A DNA stretch of 64,000 bases from Collinsella sp. Its GTDB lineage: Bacteria; Actinomycetota; Coriobacteriia; Coriobacteriales; Coriobacteriaceae. Location: the NCBI GenBank assembly GCA_018380195.1, contig JAGZUC010000003.1, positions 1-64,000 of the forward strand, written 5' to 3'. Below are positions 1 to 9,890 of this stretch, in pieces. Numbering within the stretch: position 1 is the stretch's first letter; each line of letters opens with the position of its first letter. The notes beneath the pieces are model-generated. The model saw only the letters and a program-made list of their open reading frames with translations, did no database searches and was not told the origin of the DNA. The translations under genes and the position numbers were made by a program.

Positions 1-2
1 GG

Positions 3-35
3 CGCCCCCGGGGCCCGGATGGGGCCTCGGGGGCG
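3..35. repeat. GC-rich hairpin at window edge
   Basis: The octamer at 3-10 pairs with 28-35 and an inner block at 12-16 pairs with 22-26, giving an interrupted 13-bp stem. It is followed by only two T residues on the plus strand, so it may be the terminator of a gene lying left of the window, or a palindromic repeat. The gene it would serve is not visible. Confidence 0.35.
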
Positions 36-106
36 TTCGGCTAGCTGCGGGAACGGCCTGTCCGCCTAATGTGTTCGGCTGAGATCGGAAATCAACCACC
101 CAGTCA

Positions 107-150
107 TTGGGGACGTTCTTAAACGACTAGTCATTCAAGAACGTCCCCAA
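107..150. repeat. 14-bp perfect inverted repeat (REP-like)
   Basis: TTGGGGACGTTCTT at 107-120 is repeated exactly inverted at 137-150, around a 16-nt loop. It lies downstream of the rpoD terminator and is not part of any gene. A related partial sequence (ggaacgtccc) appears near 61986. It looks like a dispersed intergenic palindrome; the copy number outside this window is unknown. Confidence 0.6.
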
Positions 151-160
151 CGACTACATG

Positions 161-196
161 AAAGCGCCCCCAAGCGAATGTGCTTGAGGGCGCCTC
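161..196 (-). terminator. rpoD intrinsic terminator
   Basis: A 12-bp stem with one G-T wobble (164-175 with 182-193) and a 6-nt loop lies directly downstream of the rpoD stop codon. Only a short T run follows on the minus strand. Position and stem strength support termination of the rimP-to-rpoD cluster. Confidence 0.7.
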
Positions 197-204
197 TTGC
201 TTGA

Positions 205-1554
205 CTAGCTTTCGATATAGTCCTTGAGCTTGCTGCTGCGGCTCGGGTGGCGAAGCTTGGCCAGGGTCTTGGACTCGATCTGGCGGATGCGTTCGCGCGT
301 GACGCCAAACTCGCGGCCGACTTCCTCGAGCGTACGGGGATGTCCGTCGACAAGGCCAAAGCGCAGCTCGATAACCTTGCGCTCACGATCGGCAAGCGAA
401 TCGAGCACCTGGGTGAGCTGCTCCTGCAGCATGGAGAAGCTGGCCGCATCGGGCGGAACGATGGCCTGGGAGTCCTCGATAAAGTCGCCCAGCTGAGAAT
501 CCTCTTCCTCGCCGATGGGGGTCTCGAGCGACACGGGCTCCTGCGAGATCTTCTGGATCTCGCGGACGCGGTCGGCGCTCATGTCCATCTCGGCACCGAT
601 CTCCTCGGGGGTCGGGTCGCGACCAAGGTCCTGGAGAAGCTGGCGCTGCACGCGGACGAGTTTGTTGATGGTCTCGACCATGTGCACGGGAATACGGATG
701 GTACGGGCCTGGTCGGCGATAGCGCGCGTGATGGCCTGACGGATCCACCACGTGGCGTACGTGGAGAACTTAAAGCCCTTCTGGTAGTCGAACTTCTCGA
801 CGGCGCGGATCAGACCGAGGTTGCCCTCCTGGATCAGGTCCAGGAACAGCATGCCGCGGCCGACATAGCGCTTGGCGATGGAGACGACCAGACGCAGGTT
901 TGCGCTGATGAGCGCCTGCTTGGCTTCGAGACCGACGTTCTCAATGCGCGTAAGACGACGCATCTCGGCACGCGTGAGCTCGAGCTCACCGGCATCGGCA
1001 GCCTCGAGCTTCTCGGTGGCCTCAAGACCGGCCTCGATCTTCATAGCCAGATCGACCTCTTCGGAAGCGGTCAGCAGGTCGACCTTGCCGATCTCCTTGA
1101 GGTACATACGAACCGGATCGCCGGTCAGCATCACCGTGGAGGCATCGATGCCACGCACGCGGGAGCGTGAACGGGACGTGCGCACGGTGCGCTTCTTCTT
1201 GCTCTTGGAAGAACCCATCTCGGCGTCGGCCTGACGGGCCATCTTGAGCTCGTGATCGTCGAGCGAGCCGGAATCGTGCTCGTCGTCGTCATCGAAATCG
1301 TCAGTATCGGTATCGTTATCGTCATCGTCGACGTCCATGGAGGCGTCGTCGTTTCCGCTCGCGGAGATAATCTGGATGCCGCTGTTGCGCAGCGCGGAAT
1401 ACACCGCGGTGAGCTGCTCGTCAGAAACATCGATATCCTTCAGGGCGACCTGAATCTCGTCCTCGGTTACCGAAGTCCTGTTTGAGCCGTTGCCCATGAG
1501 CTTTGCAACGTAGGATTCCAGCCCAGTACCCGTGCTCTCAGTCTTTTTTGGCAC
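205..1554 (-). CDS. rpoD: RNA polymerase primary sigma factor
   Basis: This is the housekeeping sigma-70 factor, which directs RNA polymerase to -35/-10 promoters. The N-terminal third is low-complexity and strongly acidic (an Asp-rich stretch near residues 70-105), followed by a Lys/Arg/Ser-rich linker. Region 1.2 begins at MYLKEIGKVDLL. Region 2 contains DLIQEGNLGLIRAVEKF and the aromatic -10 melting motif FSTYATWWIRQAI. Region 4.2 is a helix-turn-helix (EEVGREFGVTRERIRQIE). The GTG at 1554 is chosen because AAGGGAG lies 5 nt upstream; the in-frame ATG at 1569 has no ribosome binding site. It gives 449 aa, normal for an actinobacterial RpoD. It is the last gene of the long minus-strand cluster, directly after dnaG, the widespread dnaG-rpoD pairing. 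The roughly 110-nt gap could hold its own promoter, but I see no convincing one. Confidence 0.97.
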   Translation of the reverse strand: MPKKTESTGTGLESYVAKLMGNGSNRTSVTEDEIQVALKDIDVSDEQLTAVYSALRNSGIQIISASGNDDASMDVDDDDNDTDTDDFDDDDEHDSGSLDDHELKMARQADAEMGSSKSKKKRTVRTSRSRSRVRGIDASTVMLTGDPVRMYLKEIGKVDLLTASEEVDLAMKIEAGLEATEKLEAADAGELELTRAEMRRLTRIENVGLEAKQALISANLRLVVSIAKRYVGRGMLFLDLIQEGNLGLIRAVEKFDYQKGFKFSTYATWWIRQAITRAIADQARTIRIPVHMVETINKLVRVQRQLLQDLGRDPTPEEIGAEMDMSADRVREIQKISQEPVSLETPIGEEEDSQLGDFIEDSQAIVPPDAASFSMLQEQLTQVLDSLADRERKVIELRFGLVDGHPRTLEEVGREFGVTRERIRQIESKTLAKLRHPSRSSKLKDYIES

Positions 1555-1664
1555 AGATTCTCCCTTCATAGTCCACAGGACTCAATACTTTAGCACACAC
1601 ATAGGCGTCTATACCCAAAAAGAGGACTGGATATAGGCGAGAATACGCTGGTTGACCACAACAT

Positions 1665-3773
1665 CTAGGCCTGTTCGGCGCCTGCGGCCTCCAGACCGAT
1701 CAAACGGAACGGGTCCGCCACGCCGCCGATCGACTTTTGCAGCTCGCGTTGACGCTGCGAATCCTGCGCGGCCTGCACGGTCAGCGCGCGACGGGCTTCA
1801 TCATCGAGCGAGCGGTCCTGGCGCAGCTTGGCCTGTGCGGCACGCATGCGGCGCTTGATGGTGTAGAGCTCGAGCGTATCGAGCATAAACACGATGTTCG
1901 TCTCGGTGGGGTGCTTGCTCGTCGCCGAGATGCGCCCGGCACTCACAAGCGTTGCCGCCTCGGGACACACCGAGCGCGCTGCATCCATGCAGGCCGCAGG
2001 ATCGGTTCCCGGCGGCGTTGCCAGAACGGCCCATGCGATGGACTCGTGACGAGGGTCAACCCACTCGATAGAGCAGATGCGGTCGGCATACGTGCGGAAC
2101 AGGTCGGGGTAGCTCGTAAGCATCGTCAACAGCTCGCGCTCCCCTGCCAAGGACTTGCGCTCAAGATCAGTAAGAACCATCGGCGCCGCCGCAGCCGGTG
2201 CGCCCGAACCGTCAGCCACAGGCACAGCACCCATACCATCAGGCACGTCGATCGGCGGAGGATCGTCGACGACCTCCACGGGCGCGGCACCGTAGGCATC
2301 GAGCGGGACATAGTCGTACGGCTCTTCTTCGACCGGAGCGGACACCGGCGGCGTCGCGCCCGATGCCCAAGCACCGCGAGATGCCCCCTGCGAACCAGAC
2401 GTCCGACCGCCCGCGCTACCAGAGCGCTCGAGTTGCGCCCGCTGGCGTTCATAGTTCTGCTCACGACGTCGTTCCGCATCTTCGCGCTTGGCGACATCGC
2501 GAAACACGCGACCCGAACTCGCACGCACGGTCTCCAGATCCAAACCAAGCAGATCGGCAATCTGGATAAAGTACGTGTCAATCATATAGCTATCGCGCAG
2601 CGGATAGATAAGCGTCAGCGCATCCTCCAGCGCCTTGGCGCGACCGCCTGGCGTAGTGATGTCGCTCGACTCCTGCAGCGAACGGTAGACAAAGTCCATA
2701 AGCGGCTCGGCAGCGTCGATGCGCGCCTGCAGCTCCTCTCCGCCGTGCGCCGTGATGAACTCCATGGGGTCGTTGCCGTCGGGAAGCACCACGCAGCGCA
2801 GGTCCATCGAATCCTGCTCGATAAACTGAATCGCGCGGCGAGCGGCCTTTTGACCGGCGGCGTCGCCATCGAACATATATACAATGCGCTTGGCAAAACG
2901 GGTGAGCGTCTTAACGTGTTGTTCCGTCAGCGCCGTGCCCAGCGTGGCGACGACATTTTTGATCCCCGCCTCCCAGCAGGCGATGCAATCGGTATAGCCC
3001 TCCACCACGATGGCAGCATCCTGAGCAACGATAAACTCCTTGGCCCAGTTAAAGCCATAGAGGTTTCGCTTTTTATGAAACACGCTCGTCTCGGCAGTGT
3101 TGAGGTACTTAGGCTGGCCATCGCCCATGATGCGCCCGCCAAAGGCGATATTGTGACCCTGCTCATCAAAGATGGGAAACATCACGCGGTCGTAAAAGCG
3201 GTCCGCGAGCTGTCCGCGCCCGCGGCTCACGGCCACGTTGGCGTCAATCATCTCCTGCGGGGTAAAGCCCGCTTGAGACAGATGAGAAACCAATGCGTTG
3301 CGACCAGGCGCAAAACCCAGGCTGTAGCGTCGACAGACATCGCCACCCATACCGCGGCTGGCAAAGTACTCGCGCGGACGGCTGTCCTTACCGCGCATAA
3401 GCATGGTGTGGTAGAACTGAGCCGTCTCGGCGCACAGGTCATAGATGCGGGCACGCTTGGTGCCGCGATCGCGCTGTGCACCGGTATCGTGCAGTTCAAT
3501 GCCCGCGCGATCAGCCAAATAGCGAATCGACTCGGGAAAACTCAGGTTCTCGCGCTTCATGATATAGGTAAAGACGTCGCCGCCCTCGCCGCAGCCAAAG
3601 CAGTGCCACACCTGCGTAGCAGGGATAATATGAAACGATGGGGTCTTTTCGCCATGAAACGGGCAGCAGCCCCAAAACTCATGGCCGCGAGGCTTAAGCT
3701 CAACCGTTTCCTGCACGATGGCAACCAGGTCCGATGCCGCGCGTACCTGATCTTTTTCCTCATCGCTAATCAC
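1665..3773 (-). CDS. dnaG: DNA primase
   Basis: DnaG synthesises the RNA primers for chromosome replication. The N-terminal CHC2 zinc ribbon is present (C37, H40, C58, C61 in CPFH...CFGC). The catalytic core follows, with TOPRIM motifs EGYTD (258-262) and DGDAAG (302-307) that hold the metal ions. After a variable Ala/Pro/Ser-rich linker (about residues 440-540), the C-terminal part (540-702) corresponds to the helicase-binding region. At 702 aa it is longer than the roughly 600 aa of E. coli, because of the linker. The ATG at 3773 overlaps the ribF stop by 8 nt, so the two are probably translationally coupled. Confidence 0.97.
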   Translation of the reverse strand: MISDEEKDQVRAASDLVAIVQETVELKPRGHEFWGCCPFHGEKTPSFHIIPATQVWHCFGCGEGGDVFTYIMKRENLSFPESIRYLADRAGIELHDTGAQRDRGTKRARIYDLCAETAQFYHTMLMRGKDSRPREYFASRGMGGDVCRRYSLGFAPGRNALVSHLSQAGFTPQEMIDANVAVSRGRGQLADRFYDRVMFPIFDEQGHNIAFGGRIMGDGQPKYLNTAETSVFHKKRNLYGFNWAKEFIVAQDAAIVVEGYTDCIACWEAGIKNVVATLGTALTEQHVKTLTRFAKRIVYMFDGDAAGQKAARRAIQFIEQDSMDLRCVVLPDGNDPMEFITAHGGEELQARIDAAEPLMDFVYRSLQESSDITTPGGRAKALEDALTLIYPLRDSYMIDTYFIQIADLLGLDLETVRASSGRVFRDVAKREDAERRREQNYERQRAQLERSGSAGGRTSGSQGASRGAWASGATPPVSAPVEEEPYDYVPLDAYGAAPVEVVDDPPPIDVPDGMGAVPVADGSGAPAAAAPMVLTDLERKSLAGERELLTMLTSYPDLFRTYADRICSIEWVDPRHESIAWAVLATPPGTDPAACMDAARSVCPEAATLVSAGRISATSKHPTETNIVFMLDTLELYTIKRRMRAAQAKLRQDRSLDDEARRALTVQAAQDSQRQRELQKSIGGVADPFRLIGLEAAGAEQA

Positions 3774-4773
3774 GGATACTCACCCCCTGCTCACCCAAGT
3801 TATGACGGATATCGTCGATATTACCCTCGACGGTCGCGATAAGCTCATCCAGGGAATCGAACACGCGAGACGGACGCAGCCAGCGCGTAAACGCCAGCGA
3901 CACGGAAGCGCCATACAGGTCGCCCGCATAGCCGATCAAGTTGGCCTCGAGATGCGCCGAGGCGGCATCATCGGCATAGGTCGGCGGCAGGCCGACGTTA
4001 ACGGCAGCAGGCCATACGGTATCGTCGACCAGCACCAGACCCTCATAGACGCCATCGGCAGGCACTTGGATGCCTTCGGGCACCTGGATGTTTGCCGTGG
4101 GAAAGCCCATGTCGGAGCCCTCGTGACGGCCAGCCGCCACAACGCCGCGCAGCATATAGGGACGGCCGAGAAGCTCGGCAGCCAGCTCCACATGACCCTG
4201 ACCCAGCTCATGGCGGACGCGCGTGGCGCAGACGGTCTGCCCGTTAACGCAGAGAAGGTCGTGACCGTAAACGTCAACCCCACGCTCAGTGCCCCAGGCG
4301 CGCATCTCGGCAACGCCCGAAGCCCCGCCGCGGCCGAGCCTAAAGTCGCTGCCTACACGAATGGAGCGAATGTCGATAACGCGCGACAACAGCGCCAGAA
4401 ACCCGACATGATCGAGTGCCGCCACGGCGGGCGTAAAGGGAACGGCCACCACCGCATCGACCCCGGTTTGAGCCAGGGCATGCAGGCGGTCGGCCGTCGT
4501 CATCAATTTTTGAGCGGGCGACGGACTCACCACGACGTCCGGATCAGGATCGAAGGTGACCACGACCGCTTTGCTGCCGTGGGAACGTGCATCGCGAATA
4601 ACCGCGTCGATCAGCTCTTGGTGCCCACGATGCACGCCATCAAACACGCCAATGGCGATCGACGCGGCACCCAAGAACTCGCACCCATCAAATGCATCGG
4701 CAAAAACGATACGGGCCTCGTCCAACTCACCCGCGAAAAAGATACGCGCGAGCTCGTGGGGCGCCAGCATCAT
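3766..4773 (-). CDS. ribF: bifunctional riboflavin kinase / FAD synthetase
   Basis: The enzyme phosphorylates riboflavin to FMN and adenylylates FMN to FAD. The N-terminal nucleotidyltransferase domain has the signature GVFDGVHRGH (42-51), in the family of HxGH-type transferases. The C-terminal riboflavin kinase domain has GRHEGSDMGFPTANIQ. At 335 aa it is full length. Its start overlaps the truB stop by ATGA and its end overlaps dnaG by 8 nt. truB-ribF adjacency is widespread in bacteria; here ribF is followed by dnaG and rpoD rather than rpsO. Confidence 0.96.
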   Translation of the reverse strand: MMLAPHELARIFFAGELDEARIVFADAFDGCEFLGAASIAIGVFDGVHRGHQELIDAVIRDARSHGSKAVVVTFDPDPDVVVSPSPAQKLMTTADRLHALAQTGVDAVVAVPFTPAVAALDHVGFLALLSRVIDIRSIRVGSDFRLGRGGASGVAEMRAWGTERGVDVYGHDLLCVNGQTVCATRVRHELGQGHVELAAELLGRPYMLRGVVAAGRHEGSDMGFPTANIQVPEGIQVPADGVYEGLVLVDDTVWPAAVNVGLPPTYADDAASAHLEANLIGYAGDLYGASVSLAFTRWLRPSRVFDSLDELIATVEGNIDDIRHNLGEQGVSIRD

Positions 4774-5702
4774 CGAACACCGCCGATCACCTGCGGAAAG
4801 ACATGCTCCATCACAAAGCGGCCGCCCTCGATTCGAGCAAGCGCCTTCAATCCACCATCGAGCACGAGCGCGAACGGCGCCTTCGACGCATCGAAGTCCG
4901 CAAGCGCGCGTTCAATGGGAATGCGGCGACCACAAAGCAGGTCGTCTGCAAGATTTCCCGGCAAATCGACACGCGTGGCACCAAGGGCGGCGATGGGATC
5001 CAGAGCGAAACCGGCAGCGGACTCGGCAGAGAGCTCCTCTACCGCATGACAGGCGCCAATGGAAACAACGCCGGAGGCCGTACGGCGCAGCGCGGAAATA
5101 TGCGCAGCACTATCGCAGGCGCGACCAAGATCGCGAGCGAGCGCGCGAATGTAGGTGCCCTTGCTTACCGAAAACGCCACGGTCCAGACGCACGTTTCGC
5201 CCTCGCCGCTCACGGCGATCAGGTCGGCGGCATAGACCTCGACGGGGCGCGGGGGCAAGTCTACCGCATTGCCCTCGCGAGCACTCTTATAGGCGCGAAC
5301 GCCATTGACCGAGATGGCCGAAAACGCCGGCGGCACCTGCATCTGCGGGCCAAGCATAGCGGCGAGCTGCTCACGGGCGTAAGCGAGATCGTGCAGCTCG
5401 GGGGCAACGGGCACCGTGCGGACGGCCTCGCCCTCCGCGTCATCGGTATTGGTCTCGACGCCAAACGAAATGTCGGCGACATAACTTTTGGTATCGAGAG
5501 TTAGCATGCCCAGCAGACGGGTCGCCTGGCCCACGCCCACCACCATGACACCCGAGGCCATGGGGTCGAGCGTACCGGCATGGCCGACGCGTCGCTCATG
5601 GAGGGCGCGTCGGCACTGCGATACCACGTCGTGAGACGTACAGCCCACCGGCTTATCGACGGCGAGCAGCATATTCAATTGAGAAGGCGTACGACGAGCC
5701 AT
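4770..5702 (-). CDS. truB: tRNA pseudouridine(55) synthase
   Basis: TruB converts U55 in the T-loop of tRNAs to pseudouridine. The core motif GHAGTLDPMASGVM contains the catalytic aspartate D46. The conserved K17-P18 of LAVDKPVGCTSHDVV and the later GTYIRALARDLG block are also present. At 310 aa it is a normal length, with a short C-terminal domain. It lies between nrnA (15 nt upstream) and ribF (4-nt ATGA overlap). Confidence 0.96.
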   Translation of the reverse strand: MARRTPSQLNMLLAVDKPVGCTSHDVVSQCRRALHERRVGHAGTLDPMASGVMVVGVGQATRLLGMLTLDTKSYVADISFGVETNTDDAEGEAVRTVPVAPELHDLAYAREQLAAMLGPQMQVPPAFSAISVNGVRAYKSAREGNAVDLPPRPVEVYAADLIAVSGEGETCVWTVAFSVSKGTYIRALARDLGRACDSAAHISALRRTASGVVSIGACHAVEELSAESAAGFALDPIAALGATRVDLPGNLADDLLCGRRIPIERALADFDASKAPFALVLDGGLKALARIEGGRFVMEHVFPQVIGGVR

Positions 5703-5717
5703 GTACCATCCAAAATG

Positions 5718-6761
5718 TTAGAGCTCGACGGTCACCGAAGCGGGATCCTCCCCTACCAGCTCGGCCAGCATGGGAAGTGCCACGGCGAGCGTCTCGCGAA
5801 TCGTTCCGTTGTTGGAAAAGCCGGCGGCGGCATGATGCCCGCCACCGCCAAAGTTGGCAGCGATCTCGGACACATCGAGGTCACCTTTGGAGCGCAGGTT
5901 GCCGCGCACCTTGGTATCGCCGTCGATGCCCTTTAGGAACAGACAGACCTCAACGCCCATCACCGAACGCACCACATCAACCAGGCCATCGCACTCGTCC
6001 GAAGTGACGCCGCAGGCCTCGAGGTCGCTCTGATACGCATAACTATACGCCACGCGACCGTGCGCCACTGTCTTGATGCGGCCCATAACGATGGACTTGA
6101 GATGCAAGAACTCTACGCGCATGCTCTGGTAGACCTCGAGCGCAACGCGCGCGGGGTCGGCACCGTGCGCGACCAGGCGCGAGGCGGCATGGAACGCAGT
6201 GGCATCGGCGTTTTGGTACTGAAAACGACCGGTATCGGTCACCAGGCCGCACAGCAGGCAGGTCGCAACGCCATCGCGAGCCACAATGCCGCAATTGTCC
6301 AAAAAGCGGTCGATGATCATGGCGCAGGCTGCGGCGCCGACGCACCTCAGGCTCAGCTCGGCAAATTCCTCACGCGCCGGATGATGATCGAAGCACACCA
6401 CATGCGACGAGCGGCGGAGTACCTCGGCTGAGTTGTTCAGACGCTCGACGACCGGCACGTCCACCGAGATGAACAGGTCCGGATTGCCGGTATACGCAGA
6501 TGCCGGCACCAGACGGTCGGCACCCTCCATAAAGCGGTAAATGCGCGGAACCGGGTCATCGTCTGCCAGCAGCAGGGCAATGTCCTTGTTGGGAAAAAAC
6601 TTCATAAGCGAGAGGCCCAGACCCAGCACGGAGCCCAGGGCATCACCATCGGGAGACGTATGTCCCGAAATCGCAATGGAGGACGCATCCTCGATGAGCT
6701 CGAGGATGCGTCGCTGAATATCTGCAGACTCGCACGATGCGAGGTCGACGGAATTACTCAT
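5718..6761 (-). CDS. nrnA: DHH/DHHA1 phosphoesterase, NrnA-type oligoribonuclease / pAp phosphatase
   Basis: This is a DHH-family phosphoesterase of the NrnA type, which degrades nanoRNAs and/or 3'-phosphoadenosine 5'-phosphate. The metal-binding motifs are HTSPDGDALGS (D38, D40) and FDHHPA (D125, H126, H127). The C-terminal DHHA1 domain has the glycine-rich GGGGHHAAAGF substrate-binding motif. At 347 aa it is slightly longer than the typical 310-320. It overlaps rbfA by 8 nt. The rbfA-nrnA-truB order is common in Gram-positive bacteria, tying RNA turnover to ribosome maturation. Confidence 0.9.
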   Translation of the reverse strand: MSNSVDLASCESADIQRRILELIEDASSIAISGHTSPDGDALGSVLGLGLSLMKFFPNKDIALLLADDDPVPRIYRFMEGADRLVPASAYTGNPDLFISVDVPVVERLNNSAEVLRRSSHVVCFDHHPAREEFAELSLRCVGAAACAMIIDRFLDNCGIVARDGVATCLLCGLVTDTGRFQYQNADATAFHAASRLVAHGADPARVALEVYQSMRVEFLHLKSIVMGRIKTVAHGRVAYSYAYQSDLEACGVTSDECDGLVDVVRSVMGVEVCLFLKGIDGDTKVRGNLRSKGDLDVSEIAANFGGGGHHAAAGFSNNGTIRETLAVALPMLAELVGEDPASVTVEL

Positions 6762-7164
6762 CTAAAGCTGCCTCCTGGGCGGCATCCGCTATGGGATAGC
6801 CGTCCTCGTCCTTTTCGACCGCAAGCGTGGCGGGAACGTTTTCCAGCGCACGCGTGATGCGCTCGGCCTCATCGGTCGAGCGATCGATGCGAAAATCGAG
6901 CTCGGGCGTGACGCGCCAATCGAGCGAGCGGGCCAACAGGCTACGGATGCGGCCCTTGGCGCTGGCGAGCGCCTCCATGACCTCGTCGTAGCGGCTCGCG
7001 TCGCACGACACGTACACGCGCGCGAACGAACGGTCCACCGCGACCTCGACCGCGGTCAGGGTGACCAGGTCGAGACGCGGATCGGAAACCTCAAAGAGCA
7101 GGATATAACCGAGCTTCTCGCGAAGCTGCTCGCCCAGACGGCGGGTTGCCTGCGTTTGCTTCAT
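6754..7164 (-). CDS. rbfA: 30S ribosome-binding factor A
   Basis: RbfA binds immature 30S subunits and helps process the 5' end of 16S rRNA. The 136-aa protein shows the usual features: the N-terminal MKQTQATRRLGEQLREKL, the KH-like segment SDPRLDLVTLTAVEVAVDRS, and TPELDFRIDRSTDEAERI. It lies 11 nt after infB and overlaps nrnA by 8 nt. Confidence 0.95.
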   Translation of the reverse strand: MKQTQATRRLGEQLREKLGYILLFEVSDPRLDLVTLTAVEVAVDRSFARVYVSCDASRYDEVMEALASAKGRIRSLLARSLDWRVTPELDFRIDRSTDEAERITRALENVPATLAVEKDEDGYPIADAAQEAALDE

Positions 7165-7175
7165 AGCGCTACCCC

Positions 7176-9890
7176 CTACTCGGTACGGGCAACCTGGTCG
7201 ATGCGGTAGCCCTCAATGGTGTCGCCAGGCTTGATGTCCTGGAAGTTCTCCAGGCCAATGCCGCCCTCGGAACCGCTCTTGAGGCTCTTGGCCTCGTCCT
7301 TGTAGTGGCGCATCGAGGCGATCTTGCCGTTGAAGACCACGATGCCGTCGCGCACCAGGCGCACGGAATCGGTCGCGGCGATCTCGCCCTCTTCGACGCG
7401 GACACCGGCGGCGATACCGACTTTGGGCACCTTGAAGGTGTCCAGGACGGTCGCGGTACCCGTGGCGACCTCGACCTCGGTGGGCTTGAGCATGCCGATA
7501 CGGGCGGCGTCGAGCTCCTCGAGGCACTTGTAGATGACGTCGTAGCAACGGATCTCGACGCCCTCGCGCTCGGCGGCGGAGCGGGCCTTACCGTCGGGAC
7601 GGACGCCAAAGCCGATGATGATGGCGTTGGAGGCGTCGGCCAGGACGACGTCGGTCTCGTTGATGGCGCCAACGGCGGAGTGGATCGTGTTGATGCGAAC
7701 CTCGGACTGATCCATCTTGTCGAGCGAGTCCTGAAGGGCCTCGATAGAGCCCTGGACGTCGGCCTTGATGATCAGGTTGAGCTCCTTGACCTCGGCGTCG
7801 GCGATGGTCTCGAAGAGGTTCTCGAGCGTGACGTGCTTGACGCGGCTCTGCTCCTCGATACGGGCCTTGAGCGAACGCTCGTCGGCAAGGGCGCGAGCCT
7901 CGCGCTCGTCCTCGAACACGCGGAACTCGTCACCGGCGTTGGGCACGGACTGCAGACCCAGGATCTCGACAGCGTCGGAGGGACCGGCCTCGGTGACGGC
8001 GCGACCCTTGGGGTCGAGCATGGCGCGGACGCGGCCGTAGGTAAGGCCAGCGACCAGCGTATCGCCTACGTGCAGGGTACCGCGGGTCACGAGCACGGTA
8101 GCGACCGAGCCGCGGCCCTTGTCGAGCTTGGCCTCGAGGACGTTACCGGAGGCAAAGGTGTCCGGGTTGGCCTTGAGCTCGAGCACGTCGGCCTGGAGCA
8201 GCACGGTCTCCAGAAGGTCGTCGATACCGATCTTCTGCTTGGCCGAGATGTTGACGAACATGTTCTGTCCGCCCCACTCCTCGGGGATGACGCCGTACTC
8301 GGTGAGCTCCTGGCGCACGCGGTCGGGGTTGGCGCCGGGCTTATCGATCTTGTTGACGGCAACGACGATGGGAACGCCGGCGGCCTTGGCGTGGTTGATC
8401 GACTCGACGGTCTGGGGCATGACGCCGTCGTCGGCGGCGACGATCAGGATGACGATGTCGGTCACCTTGGCACCACGGGCACGCATGGCCGTAAAGGTGG
8501 CATGACCCGGGGTATCGATGAAGGTGATCTTGCGGTCGTTGATCATGACCTGCGAAGCGCCGATGGCCTGCGTAATGCCGCCCGCCTCGCCGGCAGCAAC
8601 GCCGGTGTGACGGATGGCGTCGAGCAGCGACGTCTTGCCGTGGTCGACGTGGCCCATGACGGTGACGACCGGGGCACGCGGCTTAAGGTCGGCGGGATCG
8701 TCGTAGAACGAGAAGGTGTTCTCCTCCTCGGGGGTGATGATCTTGATCTGACGGCCCAAGTCGTCAGCAACGAGCTCGACAAGGTCGTCGGACATGGACT
8801 GCGTCATGGTAAGCGGCGTACCCAGCAGGAACAGGCGCTTGATGATGTCGTTGGCCGGAACGTCGAGTGCCTCGGCAAGCTCCTGGACGGTAACGCCCTG
8901 GGAGACCTTGATGGCGTCGAGGTCCTCGGGGTTCACGCCCTGGGCCAGCGCCTCCTCTATCTTGCGCTCCTCCTGAGCCTTGGCAGCCTCGCGCTCGCGC
9001 TTCTCCTTGCGCTTCTTGCGGCGACCGGTGGACTCACGAGAGGCCTCCTCGACGGCAGCACGAGCCTCCTCGAGCACCTTCTCGCGGCTGTACTCCTCGG
9101 CCTCGCGAGCCATGCGGCTGTAGTGGTCCTCTTCGTTGTTGTGACCGCCCTTGCGCTTCTTGCCCTTGCCCTGCTTATCGGGGTTGGGGAAGTCCATGCC
9201 GGCAGCGACGTTGTTGCTGGCGTTGGTGCGATGGCTGTGCGGACGGCTCTCGGAGGCGTTGCGCTCGGAGTTGTTGTCGGAGGCGTTGCGATCGTTGCGA
9301 CGGCCACCGCGGCGGTCGTTGTTGCCGCCACGACGGTTACCGCGCTCGGCGGCGCGCTCGGCCTTGGCCTTGTCTTCGGCGTCCTTCTTCTCCTTGAGCA
9401 CGGTCTCCTGTGCTGCGATCTGGTCGAGCAGCGAACGGAAGCGCGAACCGGAGTCGGAAGCGGGAACGGCGCGGCGCTGGGCCTCGCGGGCAGCCTCCTC
9501 CTTCTCGCGGGCAAGGCGCTCCTGCTCGGCCTTCTTCTTGGCCTCGGCCTCGGCGCGGGCAGCCTCCTCGGCAGCCTGGGCTGCGGCAAACTGGCGGCGC
9601 TCCTCCTCGCGCGCCTTCTCGGCGGCGATGCGCTCGCGCTCGGCCTCGGCGGCGCGTGCGGCCTCCTCGGCGGCAGCTGCCTGCTCCTCGGCCTGTTTGG
9701 CGGCCTCGACTTCCTGAGCGCGGGCCTCGATTACAGAGGCGAGCTGCTTGCGGACCATGGCGACATAGGCGTCCTCCAAGGTGGAGGAAGCGGACTTAGC
9801 GGGAATCTTCATATCGGCGAGATGACCCATCAGTTCCTTGGAGGTCATGCCGAACTCTTTGGCCAGGGTGGACACACGGACTTTTGCCAT
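7176..9890 (-). CDS. infB: translation initiation factor IF-2
   Basis: IF-2 is the GTPase that delivers initiator fMet-tRNA to the 30S subunit and drives subunit joining. An IF2_N domain (1-50) is followed by a long Ala/Glu/Lys/Arg-rich charged region (about 55-310) with an Arg/Asn/Gly-rich segment at 180-230, typical of high-GC Gram-positives. A second IF2_N-like domain spans about 325-385. The G domain has GHVDHGKT (413-420), DTPGHATF and NKID. Beta-barrel and C-terminal initiator-tRNA-binding domains follow. At 904 aa it is normal for an actinobacterium. The gap to nusA is only 91 nt, and the usual ylxR gene is absent from it. Confidence 0.97.
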   Translation of the reverse strand: MAKVRVSTLAKEFGMTSKELMGHLADMKIPAKSASSTLEDAYVAMVRKQLASVIEARAQEVEAAKQAEEQAAAAEEAARAAEAERERIAAEKAREEERRQFAAAQAAEEAARAEAEAKKKAEQERLAREKEEAAREAQRRAVPASDSGSRFRSLLDQIAAQETVLKEKKDAEDKAKAERAAERGNRRGGNNDRRGGRRNDRNASDNNSERNASESRPHSHRTNASNNVAAGMDFPNPDKQGKGKKRKGGHNNEEDHYSRMAREAEEYSREKVLEEARAAVEEASRESTGRRKKRKEKREREAAKAQEERKIEEALAQGVNPEDLDAIKVSQGVTVQELAEALDVPANDIIKRLFLLGTPLTMTQSMSDDLVELVADDLGRQIKIITPEEENTFSFYDDPADLKPRAPVVTVMGHVDHGKTSLLDAIRHTGVAAGEAGGITQAIGASQVMINDRKITFIDTPGHATFTAMRARGAKVTDIVILIVAADDGVMPQTVESINHAKAAGVPIVVAVNKIDKPGANPDRVRQELTEYGVIPEEWGGQNMFVNISAKQKIGIDDLLETVLLQADVLELKANPDTFASGNVLEAKLDKGRGSVATVLVTRGTLHVGDTLVAGLTYGRVRAMLDPKGRAVTEAGPSDAVEILGLQSVPNAGDEFRVFEDEREARALADERSLKARIEEQSRVKHVTLENLFETIADAEVKELNLIIKADVQGSIEALQDSLDKMDQSEVRINTIHSAVGAINETDVVLADASNAIIIGFGVRPDGKARSAAEREGVEIRCYDVIYKCLEELDAARIGMLKPTEVEVATGTATVLDTFKVPKVGIAAGVRVEEGEIAATDSVRLVRDGIVVFNGKIASMRHYKDEAKSLKSGSEGGIGLENFQDIKPGDTIEGYRIDQVARTE